Positions 8,555-17,001 of a stretch of DNA of 64,000 nt are shown piece after piece; positions within the stretch are counted from its first letter, which is position 1; each line of letters opens with the position of its first letter. Source of the DNA: Streptomyces chattanoogensis (GTDB lineage Bacteria > Actinomycetota > Actinomycetes > Streptomycetales > Streptomycetaceae). The notes under the pieces are model-generated. The model had not been told where the DNA came from. It saw only the letters and a program-made list of their open reading frames with translations, and did no database searches. The stretch is taken from contig NZ_LGKG01000152.1 in NCBI RefSeq assembly GCF_001294335.1, positions 1-64,000 of the forward strand, read 5' to 3'. The translations under genes were made by a program, and so were the position numbers.

Positions 8555-8833
8555 CTATGCCTTGGCCCCCGGCTTGCACGCGTAGGTGCCCAGCAGCTGC
8601 GGGCCGGACCCCTGGGCGGCGAGGTCGTCACCGGGATTGGCCATCGCGCAGCGCTCGAGGGAGAGGCAACCGCACCCGATGCACTCGGCGAACCTGTCGC
8701 GGAGCTGCTGGAGTTGGAGGATCCGCAGCTCGAGTCCGGCCTGCCAGCGCTCGGACAGCCGCTGCCGGCAGGGCCGTTCCGGGGTGGCCCTCGGCCGGGG
8801 ACGGCGACCTGTCTCCCGGCTCGGCGGGCTCAT
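8555..8833 (-). pseudogene. SoxR C-terminal fragment with [2Fe-2S] cysteine motif
   Basis: The 92-residue frame contains CIGCGCLSLERC (Cys51, 54, 56, 62). This is the exact CX2CXCX5C iron-sulphur motif of the redox activator SoxR, flanked by the expected dimer helix (RWQAGLELRILQLQQLRDR) and NPGDDLAAQGSGPQLLG. The MerR-type winged-helix DNA-binding half that must precede it is absent: none of the frames between 8834 and 8948 shows it, and no ribosome binding site precedes the ATG. The natural reading is a deletion remnant at the end of the lanthipeptide gene. A small redox-binding protein is possible but less likely. Confidence 0.7.
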
Positions 8834-8948
8834 GTGCGGCGGCGACGGCCGCGGGCTCGGCCAGGCGGTCGGCCGGTTCGGCCACCACCTCCCGGGCGCT
8901 CGCGCATCCTGTGGTCGTCAGGGCATGCCTGGGCGGCAGGGGTGGCGG

Positions 8949-11900
8949 TCATCGGCCGTGCCTGGCGCGGTCGAAGTGGGCCTGTACGGTGGCGCGGGCG
9001 ATGGCGTAGGCGGCCCGCTCGGCCTGCTGATTGGGGCCGACGAAGCGGTTGTGATGCATGTGCAGCAGCGAGGCCAGCGCGTCGGAGGGCGTGCACCAGG
9101 AGTCGGAGCCCAGCTCGCGCAGCCTGCGGCCGTAAGCCGCCACCGCCCGCTCCCTCCGTGCCCACGCCGCGCGCAGCGCCGCGCCCTGGGGCGCCGAGGC
9201 GGGCCAGCCGCGCTCGCCGCCGGGGTCGATGACGGCCAGTGCCTGGCGGCGTCGGTTGTGGAATTCCCGGTGTGCCTCGGGTGTCCTGGCGATGTTCTCC
9301 CGCAGCCAGGTCGCCCAGGCGGGGGTGTCGGAACGGGCAGCGCCGCCATCGGGCCCGTGGCCACCAGGCAACCCGTTGTCACCAGGCAACCCGTCATCAC
9401 CCGGCAACCCATCCTCGAGGAAGGCACGTACGAGCGCCACATGGCCGGCCGCCGCCAGCAGAAGGGGCTCGGGGCCGGTCCGGGTGGTGCGCAGCAGGCG
9501 CAGTTGTTCCAGGGCGACGGTGCTGTCGGCACAGAAGGCGTGCTCGGCGGCCGCGATGGCCCGGGGGCCGCCGTAGCGTTCCAGCTCCGGGTCGTAGGTG
9601 TCGAGGGCAAGCCGGCGCGTCAGCCGGTTCCGGCGCAGGAATGCGGCGAAGTCATGGACCAGCGGCAGCAGTTCACCGGAGAGCACGGTGGCCGGGGCAT
9701 GGAAGCGCAGCCGCAGGTGCGGGCCGTCGGCGTCGCTGTAGCGGAGGAAGAACCAGCGGTCCACCTGCGGCGGCAGTGCGTCGATGAGCCGGGGCAGGTG
9801 GGTGGCGAGCACCTCCTCCTGGAGCTCCGTGGAGCAGTACACCGTCGCGTGCAGCCACTCGCCGCCGGGCAGGTGCTCCATGGGGCCGGTGCGCAGCCGT
9901 ACCGGACGTACGCTGTCGTCGGCCGCGGCCGGGTCGTCGGCCGCGGCCGGGTCGCCGGCTGCGGGGCGCCTGGCCACCAGGGGAAAAACCACTTCCGCGC
10001 GGTGGGCCCCGTCGGGTCCGGCCAGCCAGCCGTCCCCGCAGCCGGCGTGGTGGGGCACTTCCTGGAGCACGGCCTGAGGGCGGCGGCCGAGTTCGTGGCG
10101 CAGCAGCCTGCGGTGCACCGGAAGGCCGAGATCCAGTTCCAGGTACCGGTCCGCGGTGGCGACACGCACCTGCCGCGGGACCCGCCAGCGTTCCCGCCAC
10201 CCCTCCAGTGCGGCCGTCCAGTCCTCGAACGCGCCGTGCGGGTCGCGGAGTTCGTCCCCCGGGCGCCAGATGGCCGGCGCCAGCACGGTACGGCCGTAGC
10301 GCACCCGGGGCAGCCAGGGCAGCACTCCCGCACCCGCCCAGTCCCACCCGTGCAGGGCACGCACGCCCGACTGGGCGATCTCGCCCAGGAACCGGACCGT
10401 GTTCGGCGTGGTCCACTTCGGGTCGAGGACGTGGAAGCACGCCGGCGCCACCCGGCGTCCGGTGCCGGCATGGACCAGGAACAGCCGCTCGGTGTCCGCG
10501 CCGACGACGAGGTCGGCCAGGTCCACTGACGCCGGATCGTCGCGTCCGGCGAAGGCCGCCACCGGGAGCGCCCGCTCCAGCCAGCGCGGCACCTGCGCCA
10601 CATTGCCGCCGCGCGCCAGGCCCGGCGGGACACTGACCTGCACCCGCAGCGCCTCCTGCGGCGCCGGTCCGGCCGTACGGGCCAGCTGCCGCAGCTGCTC
10701 GCGCGCCGGCGCCGGCAACAAGTGGGCGAACCGTCCGGCCATCGCCCCGGCCTGCCCCGAGCCGCCTGCCAGGACCAGACGGAAGTGACCCGCCGCCAGC
10801 CGCTCGGGGGACTCGGCCAGCAACTGCGCGCAGATCTCCACCGAGTCCGGCGTCCGCCCACCGCCGTGGGCGAACCGGGCCGGCAGCGGATGGTTCTCGT
10901 CCAGGACGACCTCGTGCCGCCCGGTCAGCGCGGCCTCCTGCGCCAGGGCGGCCAGGGCGCGGTCCCGCTCCGCGTCCGCGGACGGCGCGGGCGGGGTACG
11001 GGGGCCGGGCGGGCAGCGGTATCCGGCCGGGGGGCCCAGGCCCGTATCCGCATCGAGCAGTTCGGTCACCGGGACCAGGCGCCCGGCTCCGTACCGCCGG
11101 AGGAACTCGGCATGGTAGCCGCGCAGCCGGTCCGGTCCCGGCTCGGCGGGCGAAAGCCGCCACAACAGCCCGGCCGCCGCCTCCATCTCCTCGGCCACCA
11201 CCGGCGGCAGCTGCACCTCGACGTCCAGCGCCAGATCCACCTGCAGCAGCCGCTCCCCGCCGCGCAGCTCCCGCATCCGCGCGCACACCGCCGCGTGCGC
11301 GCGCCCACCCTGCCCCAGCGGCCGGGCCGTATAGTCGGCCACCCCGTCGCGCACCTCCCGCAGCCGGGCGAGCTCGGGAAGCTCCGCCTCGGGGACCTTC
11401 GCCAGCACCCGCAGTACGTGCCCCAGCGGATCGGCCGCCTCCAGCGGCGGGCGCGCCTCGCTGAGCAGCATCTCCCGGGCGACCAGCTGGACCAGCATCG
11501 CCTCGATGGCCCCCGGCTGCACCCCGGGCATCCGTGCACCCAACCGTTCGGCCAGCTCCCCGCAGGGCACCGGAGTACGGGCCCAGCGCACCACTGCGGC
11601 CACCGCCGCGGTATGCCGCACGCTGACCTCCTGCACCGCGGCGGCGCCGGGCTGTTCGGCCGCGTCGGTCTGCGGGACGTACGGCAGCACCAGCCGGTCC
11701 CCGCGCACAAAGCACAGGTTGTTGACCACCACCCGCAGCCGCCGCAGCACACCCGGCCGCCGCTCGAAGCCGGCGACCAGGCCCGTCAGCCACTCCCAGT
11801 CCGGGCGCGCCCCGCGACGGTGAGCCGCACCCCAGCGCACCTTCACCGCACCGGGCTGCGCGGCGAACTGCACCGGCGCCACCCCTGCCATCAGCCCGAA

Positions 11901-12257
11901 CGGGGTCGCCCGCGTGGCCATCCGCACCCGGTAGCCGGCCAGGGCCCGCACCGCCCGCCGCAGGTCCTTCACCCGTGGCCCGGCCCCCGGCGGCGCGGGC
12001 CCGGTCAGCTCCTGTACCTTCTGCGCCAACGACGGGCTGGCCACCGCCACCGCCTCGGTCACGAGCGGATCCGACACCAGCTCCCGCAACAGGCCCGTCA
12101 GCGCTGCGGCGTCCCTGTCCTCGGCGGCAGCGCCGGAACCGGAGGACGCACCCCACGGCGCCCGGCCCTGGTCGCGCCCGCCCGCCGGAGGCACCGGATG
12201 CACGGGAGCCCGCAGCATCCCCGCCTCCGCGCACCGGAACAACGCCCCGTCACCCAC
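8949..12257 (-). CDS. Class I lanthipeptide dehydratase LanB (full length)
   Basis: The 1102-residue protein matches a complete LanB. The N-terminal glutamylation domain begins FRCAEAGMLRAPVHP and includes RMATRATPFGLMAGVAP and DKLWTTPNT-like LDPKWTTPNTVRFLGE. A C-terminal elimination domain follows from about residue 800 (EWLHATVYCSTELQEEVL, VDRWFFLRYSDADGPHLRLRF, SLLHMHHNRF). LanB uses glutamyl-tRNA to dehydrate Ser and Thr in a precursor peptide. GTG 12257 is preferred over GTG 12296 because GGGAGG precedes it. The precursor gene lies 111 bases upstream on the same strand, with a strong hairpin between. Two internal 18-base repeat tracts encode DGLPGD units and AAADDP units. No LanC cyclase, transporter or protease gene is nearby. 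Confidence 0.9.
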   Translation of the reverse strand: MGDGALFRCAEAGMLRAPVHPVPPAGGRDQGRAPWGASSGSGAAAEDRDAAALTGLLRELVSDPLVTEAVAVASPSLAQKVQELTGPAPPGAGPRVKDLRRAVRALAGYRVRMATRATPFGLMAGVAPVQFAAQPGAVKVRWGAAHRRGARPDWEWLTGLVAGFERRPGVLRRLRVVVNNLCFVRGDRLVLPYVPQTDAAEQPGAAAVQEVSVRHTAAVAAVVRWARTPVPCGELAERLGARMPGVQPGAIEAMLVQLVAREMLLSEARPPLEAADPLGHVLRVLAKVPEAELPELARLREVRDGVADYTARPLGQGGRAHAAVCARMRELRGGERLLQVDLALDVEVQLPPVVAEEMEAAAGLLWRLSPAEPGPDRLRGYHAEFLRRYGAGRLVPVTELLDADTGLGPPAGYRCPPGPRTPPAPSADAERDRALAALAQEAALTGRHEVVLDENHPLPARFAHGGGRTPDSVEICAQLLAESPERLAAGHFRLVLAGGSGQAGAMAGRFAHLLPAPAREQLRQLARTAGPAPQEALRVQVSVPPGLARGGNVAQVPRWLERALPVAAFAGRDDPASVDLADLVVGADTERLFLVHAGTGRRVAPACFHVLDPKWTTPNTVRFLGEIAQSGVRALHGWDWAGAGVLPWLPRVRYGRTVLAPAIWRPGDELRDPHGAFEDWTAALEGWRERWRVPRQVRVATADRYLELDLGLPVHRRLLRHELGRRPQAVLQEVPHHAGCGDGWLAGPDGAHRAEVVFPLVARRPAAGDPAAADDPAAADDSVRPVRLRTGPMEHLPGGEWLHATVYCSTELQEEVLATHLPRLIDALPPQVDRWFFLRYSDADGPHLRLRFHAPATVLSGELLPLVHDFAAFLRRNRLTRRLALDTYDPELERYGGPRAIAAAEHAFCADSTVALEQLRLLRTTRTGPEPLLLAAAGHVALVRAFLEDGLPGDDGLPGDNGLPGGHGPDGGAARSDTPAWATWLRENIARTPEAHREFHNRRRQALAVIDPGGERGWPASAPQGAALRAAWARRERAVAAYGRRLRELGSDSWCTPSDALASLLHMHHNRFVGPNQQAERAAYAIARATVQAHFDRARHGR
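9362..9414. repeat. 18-bp in-frame tandem repeat inside lanB (collagen-like DGLPGx)
   Basis: About three copies of a CACCAGGCAACCCGTTGT-like unit encode LPGDDGLPGDNGLPGG in the dehydratase. Copies differ by a few bases but keep the frame, so copy number can change without breaking the protein. Confidence 0.8.
9916..9963. repeat. 18-bp in-frame tandem repeat inside lanB (AAADDP)
   Basis: GTCGTCGGCCGCGGCCGG is repeated twice exactly and once imperfectly. It encodes an Ala/Asp-rich loop between the N- and C-terminal domains of the dehydratase, probably a flexible linker. Confidence 0.8.
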
Positions 12258-12311
12258 GCGCTCACCCTCCCGGCTCCCGCAGCGGCGGGGGACCACTGTT
12301 CGTCCGGCGCA

Positions 12312-12345
12312 GCCGGCCGGCCGCCGCGAGGGGCGACCGGCCGGC
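12312..12345. terminator. Strong hairpin between lanA and lanB (likely attenuator)
   Basis: GCCGGCCGG and CCGGCCGGC form nine pairs; inside, CGCC and GGCG add four more across one mismatch, with loop GCGAGG. In lan operons such a hairpin between precursor and modification genes lets the peptide be made in excess. That role here is inferred from position. Confidence 0.65.
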
Positions 12346-12368
12346 CTGGCCTGCCCGGGGCAGGAGCG

Positions 12369-12536
12369 TCAGTGGCCGGGCTTCCCGCATTGCCAAATCG
12401 AGAGATTGCAGTCGATGAGTCCGGTGACGACCCGCTCCTCCTCGGGCTTTTCCGCGGTCCGGATCTCGCGCACATCCAGGTCGAGGTCCAGGACCTCGTC
12501 GGGGCTAACGTGTGCATCGGTGGCGTTCTGAGTCAT
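12369..12536 (-). CDS. Lanthipeptide precursor LanA, FxLD-like leader
   Basis: The 55-residue peptide starts at ATG 12536 with GAAGGAGG seven bases upstream. Its acidic leader holds VLDLDLDVREI (residues 15-25), close to the F-(N/D)-L-D box that LanB recognises in class I leaders. The C-terminal part TGLIDCNLSIWQCGKPGH has one Thr (38), one Ser (46) and two Cys (43, 50). This allows two rings, Thr38-Cys43 and Ser46-Cys50. The mature start is unknown; cleavage after EEER before VVTG would leave 20 residues. The gene sits directly upstream of lanB in the same orientation. It resembles the FxLD lanthipeptide class, but the first motif residue is Leu, not Phe. Confidence 0.75.
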   Translation of the reverse strand: MTQNATDAHVSPDEVLDLDLDVREIRTAEKPEEERVVTGLIDCNLSIWQCGKPGH

Positions 12537-12649
12537 CTGCTCAGCCTCCTTCAGGAGAGAGGTGAAGGTGCTGTAACCCGTCTGACAGTCGCAGCCCGTC
12601 AGAAGCCCAGGACGAAAAGCGCCACCGCGCGAGCACAGCACCGTCCGTA

Positions 12650-12688
12650 CGAACAACTCTCCTCAGCAAAAGAGCTGTTGAGTGTTCG
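12650..12688. promoter_or_regulatory. Inverted repeat upstream of lanA
   Basis: CGAACAACTC and GAGTGTTCG face each other across about 21 bases, with one extra A in the left arm. The region is more AT-rich than its surroundings and lies 115-150 bases before the precursor gene, so it may be an operator. The regulator is unknown; the response regulator encoded just upstream is a candidate. Confidence 0.35.
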
Positions 12689-12804
12689 CGTACATACGCA
12701 TGCCCGTGCGGCATAGGACGCCATACGCTAGGCAGACCAATACCACACTAACTGGTGAATGCCGTTATGGTTGGATTCCATGCGGTATGTCGGAATGTTA
12801 CCGT

Positions 12805-13503
12805 TCAGTACCCCACCGGCCGCACCACTCCCGTCTCGTACGCGAAGACCGCCGCCTGGGTGCGGTCGCGCAGGCCCAGCTTGACCAGGATGCGGCTGAC
12901 GTGGGTCTTCACGGTCTGTTCGGCCACGACCAGGCAGGTGGCTATTTCGGCGTTGGACAGACCCTGGGCGATGAGGGCGAGGACCTCGGTCTCGCGCTCC
13001 GTGAGGTGGTCGGCGCGGCACTTCGCGGGGGCGCGGGGGGCGCCGGTCAGGCGGGAGAACTCGGTGATGAGGCGTTTGGTGACGGTGGGGGCCAGGAGGG
13101 CGTCGCCCGCGGCCACCACCCGTACCGCGTGGGCGAGTTCGGCGGCGGAGGCGTCCTTCAGGAGAAAGCCGGAGGCGCCCGCGCGGAGCGCCTCGTAGAC
13201 GTACTCGTCCAGGTCGAACGTGGTCAGGACGAGGACCTTGACGGTGGCGTCGGCGGGTGCGGTGAGGCGGCGGGTGGCCTCGATGCCGCCGAGTCCGGGC
13301 ATGCGGATGTCCATCAGGACGACGTCGGGGGTCAGTTCGGCGACCTTGGCGACGGCGTCGTTGCCGTCCACGGCCTGGCCGACGACCTCGATGTCGGGTT
13401 CGGCGTTGAGCAGCACCGTGAAGCCCTGGCGGACCATCATCTGGTCGTCGGCGATCAGGACGCGGATGGGGGGCCCGGAGAGGGCGGGTGGGGTGGGTGT
13501 CAT
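12805..13503 (-). CDS. NarL/LuxR-family response regulator
   Basis: The 232-residue protein has a receiver domain (VLIADDQMMVRQGF, phospho-acceptor Asp65 in PDVVLMDIRMPG, Thr in VLVLTTFD, Lys in FLLKDASA). A C-terminal LuxR helix-turn-helix follows: LTERETEVLALIAQGLSNAEIATCLVVAEQTVKTHVSRIL. It is the partner of the kinase just upstream; the start codon overlaps the kinase stop by four bases (ATGA). It closes a four-gene overlapping operon, and the next gene on the same strand, 268 bases on, is the lanthipeptide precursor. Control of the lantibiotic genes is thus attractive but unproven. Confidence 0.92.
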   Translation of the reverse strand: MTPTPPALSGPPIRVLIADDQMMVRQGFTVLLNAEPDIEVVGQAVDGNDAVAKVAELTPDVVLMDIRMPGLGGIEATRRLTAPADATVKVLVLTTFDLDEYVYEALRAGASGFLLKDASAAELAHAVRVVAAGDALLAPTVTKRLITEFSRLTGAPRAPAKCRADHLTERETEVLALIAQGLSNAEIATCLVVAEQTVKTHVSRILVKLGLRDRTQAAVFAYETGVVRPVGY

Positions 13504-14840
13504 GTGGGGATTTCTGCCGGAGGCGGGGTGGTCGGGAGGACGGCGGTCACTTCGTAGCCGCCGTCGGGGGTGGGGCCGGTGGCCAGGTCGCCGCCGAGCA
13601 TGGTGGTGCGTTCGCGCATACCGAGGAGGCCGTGGCCGGTGCCCGGGGAGGGCGGGGCGGGGCCGTCGGGGGCGGTGTTGGTGATGCGCACGGTGAGACC
13701 GGCGGGGTGGTGGCCGATGTCCACCCGTACCCGGGCTCCGGGGGCGTGGCGCATGGCGTTGCTGAGGGCCTCCTGGACGATACGGAAGGCGGAGAGCTCG
13801 AGGCCCGGGGGGAGCGGGCGGGGGTCCCCGGTGGTGCGGGTGGTGACGGAGAGTCCGGTGGCGCGGACATTGGCGACCAGGTCGCCGAGGTGGGCCAGGG
13901 TGGGTTGCGGGGCATGCCGGGCGCTCTCCGGCGCGGGGTCCTCGGAGCGCAGCACGCCGAGCACCCGGCGGAGTTCGGTGAGGGCGTCGACCGCGTTCTG
14001 GCGGATGCCGGTGAGATTGTCCTTCAGCTCGTCGGAGGGGTTGTCGGCCAGGTGCGGGGCGACCTGCGCCTGGATGGAGATGACGGACATGTGGTGGGCG
14101 ACCACGTCATGGAGCTCGCGGGCGATGCGCTGGCGTTCCTCGAGGAGGGTGCGCCGGGCCCGTTCCTCGGCGGTGAGTTCCTCCTGGGCGACCAGTTCCG
14201 TACGGGCCACTTGGCGGCCGCGCAGCAAGGTGCCGACGAGGACGGAGACCGCGAGGACGATGACGAGGGAGAGGAGGGGTTCGTCGACGTGGCCCGTGGT
14301 GACGATGCCGCAGACCAGGCTCGTCAGCACGGTCAGCACCAGCACCTCGGCCGCGACCCGGGGACGGACCCGCAGCGCCAGCAGGAACAGCAGCACGGCC
14401 TGCATGGCGAGTTCGGGCCCGGCCCAGGGGAAGGGCGGCTCGGTGGGGTCGAAGGGCACCGGTACCGCGGACGCCTCGGCCACGACCGCGGCCACGACCA
14501 CGCCGCCCGTCGACGCCCACCAGGCCAGGACGGGGCGGAACAGTACGACGACGAGCGCCGCCGAACGGATCGCGGCGAGCAGAATGGCGAACGGCGCGCT
14601 CATGCCGTGGTCGGCGTACTGGTTCGCATAAAAGGCCAGCAGGGACACCGCGAACAGCAGCAGGGGCACCACGATCGCCGGTCGCCAGTCCAGCCAGCGC
14701 GGCCGCAGGGCGGTGCCGGCCAACGGATCGTCCAGCGCCGTCGTCCACAGGTCCTCGCGCAGATTGCCCGGCACCGCCCGTAGGGCCGCCACCGGCCGCG
14801 CCGTTCTCTCCCCCCGATGCATAGCCGTCAGCCTAAGCAC
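13500..14840 (-). CDS. Sensor histidine kinase (NarX/DesK-like)
   Basis: The 446-residue kinase has about five to six hydrophobic helices in residues 55-215. A HisKA_3 dimerisation region follows with RIARELHDVVAHHMSVI (His244), then a HATPase domain with N box VQEALSNAMRHAPGA and G box GTGHGLLGMRERT. GTG 14840 is chosen because GGAGGT lies eight bases upstream; ATG 14822 is an alternative. The start overlaps the acyltransferase stop by eight bases and the stop overlaps the regulator start by four, so the genes are translated together. The signal is unknown. The acyltransferase and hydrolase in the same operon suggest a cell-envelope or lipid stimulus, by inference. Confidence 0.9.
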   Translation of the reverse strand: MLRLTAMHRGERTARPVAALRAVPGNLREDLWTTALDDPLAGTALRPRWLDWRPAIVVPLLLFAVSLLAFYANQYADHGMSAPFAILLAAIRSAALVVVLFRPVLAWWASTGGVVVAAVVAEASAVPVPFDPTEPPFPWAGPELAMQAVLLFLLALRVRPRVAAEVLVLTVLTSLVCGIVTTGHVDEPLLSLVIVLAVSVLVGTLLRGRQVARTELVAQEELTAEERARRTLLEERQRIARELHDVVAHHMSVISIQAQVAPHLADNPSDELKDNLTGIRQNAVDALTELRRVLGVLRSEDPAPESARHAPQPTLAHLGDLVANVRATGLSVTTRTTGDPRPLPPGLELSAFRIVQEALSNAMRHAPGARVRVDIGHHPAGLTVRITNTAPDGPAPPSPGTGHGLLGMRERTTMLGGDLATGPTPDGGYEVTAVLPTTPPPAEIPT

Positions 14841-15996
14841 GCCCCGCCACCTCCGAACGAGCGGGACGCCCCTGACGAACGACCCGGCTGCTCGTGCACG
14901 GCCGCCGTTGTTCGTACGTACGGAACGCCGCCCAGCACAGGAGGAGCACCGCGGCGAACGCCGGGAGCCAGGCGAGCCGGGCGAGTATCCAGCCCGGTCC
15001 GTCGGGGACGGTGTGCAGGCCGGTCAGGTGGCCGCCGGTGAGCAGGCCGAGGGCCGTCACCGCCATCATCGAGGTCTGGTGCCAGAGGAAGACGGTCATG
15101 GCGGAGAGGTTCAGCAGCGCCACCGCGGCCCAGGCGGCCGGGCGTTGCAGGACCCGGCGCAGCGGGCCGCGCAGGAGCAGCGCCGCGCCGCACTGGGCGA
15201 GGCCGAAGGTGACGGCGGCGAGAGTGGGCGGGTTGAGGTTGGAGACCGCGGCACCGGGGACGCCGACCATGGAGGCGGGGTAACCGGCGAACAGGACCAG
15301 CAGCGCGGTGGCCACGGCACCGCCGAGCAGCAGCACCCAGCCCGTCGTACGGCCCCGCAGTGCGCCCCGAGCCCATGCCGCGCCCAGGCAGTACGGGACC
15401 AGCCAGCCCGCCGCCACATTGATCCAGCCGAGCGGCGCCGGGCCCCCGAGGCCGAACCGGAGGAGATCGACGTGCAGGACGACGGCGAGCGGCCACAGGG
15501 GGTGAAGCCGCGCCACCAGAGGGGTTGCCGCGGTCAGCCCGGCGAACACCAGGAGGAACCACAGGGGAGAGAGGACCAGTTTGAGGAGGGTGTGGAGGGT
15601 CTCGAGGCCCACCCCGGAGGCGAGCATCGCGACCGCCGCCACGGTCCACACCACCAGTACGGCGGCGACCGGCCGGAACAACCGGCCCAGCCGGGTGCCG
15701 AGCCATCGCCGGTACGTGGTGCCCCCGGCGCGGGCCGCTGCATAACTCTTCGCGCCCACCTGCCCGCCCACCAGGAAGAACACGGCGAGGGTCTGGAACA
15801 CCCAGGACACCGGGGTGAGGCCGGGCAGCGAGGCGAGCGGACTGGCGACCTGCACCGTCCCGCTGTCGGAGATCAGGGCGGTCACCAGCCAGTGGCCCAG
15901 CACCACGCCGAGGATGGCGACGGCACGCAGGGCATCGACGGCCCGGTCGCGGCCGGGAGGGGTGGCGGAGTCGATCCGGCGGATGAGGTCACGCAC
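14833..15996 (-). CDS. Acyltransferase-3 family membrane protein
   Basis: The 387-residue protein has about ten hydrophobic helices. It opens with DRAVDALRAVAILGVVLGHWLV, the typical first helix of acyltransferase-3 proteins, with Arg and His residues in place. RLGRLFRPV follows the second helix. A late helix carries TVFLWHQTSMMAV, which holds the second conserved His. Such proteins move acetyl or other acyl groups onto sugars, antibiotics or cell-wall polymers outside the membrane. The GTG start overlaps the hydrolase stop by eight bases and its own end overlaps the kinase start by eight. Substrate unknown. Confidence 0.85.
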   Translation of the reverse strand: MRDLIRRIDSATPPGRDRAVDALRAVAILGVVLGHWLVTALISDSGTVQVASPLASLPGLTPVSWVFQTLAVFFLVGGQVGAKSYAAARAGGTTYRRWLGTRLGRLFRPVAAVLVVWTVAAVAMLASGVGLETLHTLLKLVLSPLWFLLVFAGLTAATPLVARLHPLWPLAVVLHVDLLRFGLGGPAPLGWINVAAGWLVPYCLGAAWARGALRGRTTGWVLLLGGAVATALLVLFAGYPASMVGVPGAAVSNLNPPTLAAVTFGLAQCGAALLLRGPLRRVLQRPAAWAAVALLNLSAMTVFLWHQTSMMAVTALGLLTGGHLTGLHTVPDGPGWILARLAWLPAFAAVLLLCWAAFRTYEQRRPCTSSRVVRQGRPARSEVAGRA

Positions 15997-16987
15997 GACG
16001 GCCGCCGGGGTGCGTGGCGGCGGCGGATTCTGCCGAAGCGGTGGCGATCCGGGCGATGTTCCGGAGGGATACGGAACCGGGCCTGAGGTAGTGGCTGTGG
16101 TCGGTATCGCCCGCGTCGAAGATCCGGGCCCCGAACTCCTTCGACATCGGATCGGCGCCGAACCCGATGGTGGCGGACAGGAGGGGGAGGCGTCCGTGCG
16201 GCAGGTCGGCGATCCAGTCGTGGGTGCCGCGGCCCGCCCAGACGGTGGCCCTGGTGTGCAGTTGGCCGGCGGTGTCGGAGCCGGTGCCGGGGCTGCCGTA
16301 GAGGATGATGTCGGCGACCCGCAGGCCCGAGGGGGCCGCGCGGCCGCAGACGACCGAGCCGTAGGAGTGGCAGACGAGGGAGATGCGGGGGGCGGTGCTC
16401 GGCGACCGGGGCAATGCGGCGCTCAACTCCCGCATGAACGAAGTGAGTTGGCGGGCGCCGTCCTCGGCCCGGCCCGGTGTCAGCACCGTGGGGCTCACCG
16501 TGCCCGGCGTCTCGTAGCCGAGCCAGGCGATCACGGCGGACCGGCCGCCCATCTCGTGCTGGAGCGCCACCGCGCCGTCCCGGAAGCGCCCGTACGTCTC
16601 GAGGCCGGTGTCCGAGCCCGGCACCAGTACGGCGATCCGCCCGGCGTGCGCCAGGTCGCCGAAGACCTCGGCGGTGCGGCCGCCGTCCCGCCCGTCGAAG
16701 GAGAGGAAGTGGCGCGCCGGGCCGGCCATGGTGCGCAGCGCGGCGGCCCGCCGCCGGTCGCCGTGGCCGGCGGCCATCCGTTCGGCCGCCCGGATGCCGG
16801 CGCGGTTCGCGGCGTAGCGGGCGTCGAGGGCGGCGGGGGTTGCGGTCAGCGGGCCCAGCTCGGCGGGTACGGGCGCCGGGACGGCCGTGGGGCGGGCCGC
16901 GCCCGATACCGGCACCGCCACCGATGCGGTGACGAGCGCGGCGAGCAGGGTGCGGCGCAGGCGGCTGCTGCGCTGGCGGGACGCCAT
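15989..16987 (-). CDS. Secreted alpha/beta hydrolase (DUF1023-type)
   Basis: The 332-residue protein begins with a signal-like segment: RRTLLAALVTASVAVPVSGAA after basic residues. The hydrolase domain has the nucleophile elbow LVCHSYGSVVCG (Ser in H-S-Y-G), the preceding PGSDTGLETYGRF and IAWLGYETPG, and a late DHSHYLRPGS that supplies the catalytic His. This matches the Streptomyces DUF1023 family of exported alpha/beta hydrolases. It is the first gene of a four-gene overlapping operon with an acyltransferase and a two-component system. A 12-bp perfect inverted repeat lies 15 bases upstream. A lipase or esterase role is likely; the substrate is unknown. Confidence 0.85.
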   Translation of the reverse strand: MASRQRSSRLRRTLLAALVTASVAVPVSGAARPTAVPAPVPAELGPLTATPAALDARYAANRAGIRAAERMAAGHGDRRRAAALRTMAGPARHFLSFDGRDGGRTAEVFGDLAHAGRIAVLVPGSDTGLETYGRFRDGAVALQHEMGGRSAVIAWLGYETPGTVSPTVLTPGRAEDGARQLTSFMRELSAALPRSPSTAPRISLVCHSYGSVVCGRAAPSGLRVADIILYGSPGTGSDTAGQLHTRATVWAGRGTHDWIADLPHGRLPLLSATIGFGADPMSKEFGARIFDAGDTDHSHYLRPGSVSLRNIARIATASAESAAATHPGGRRA

Positions 16988-17001
16988 GGCGGGTGGTCCT
17001 T

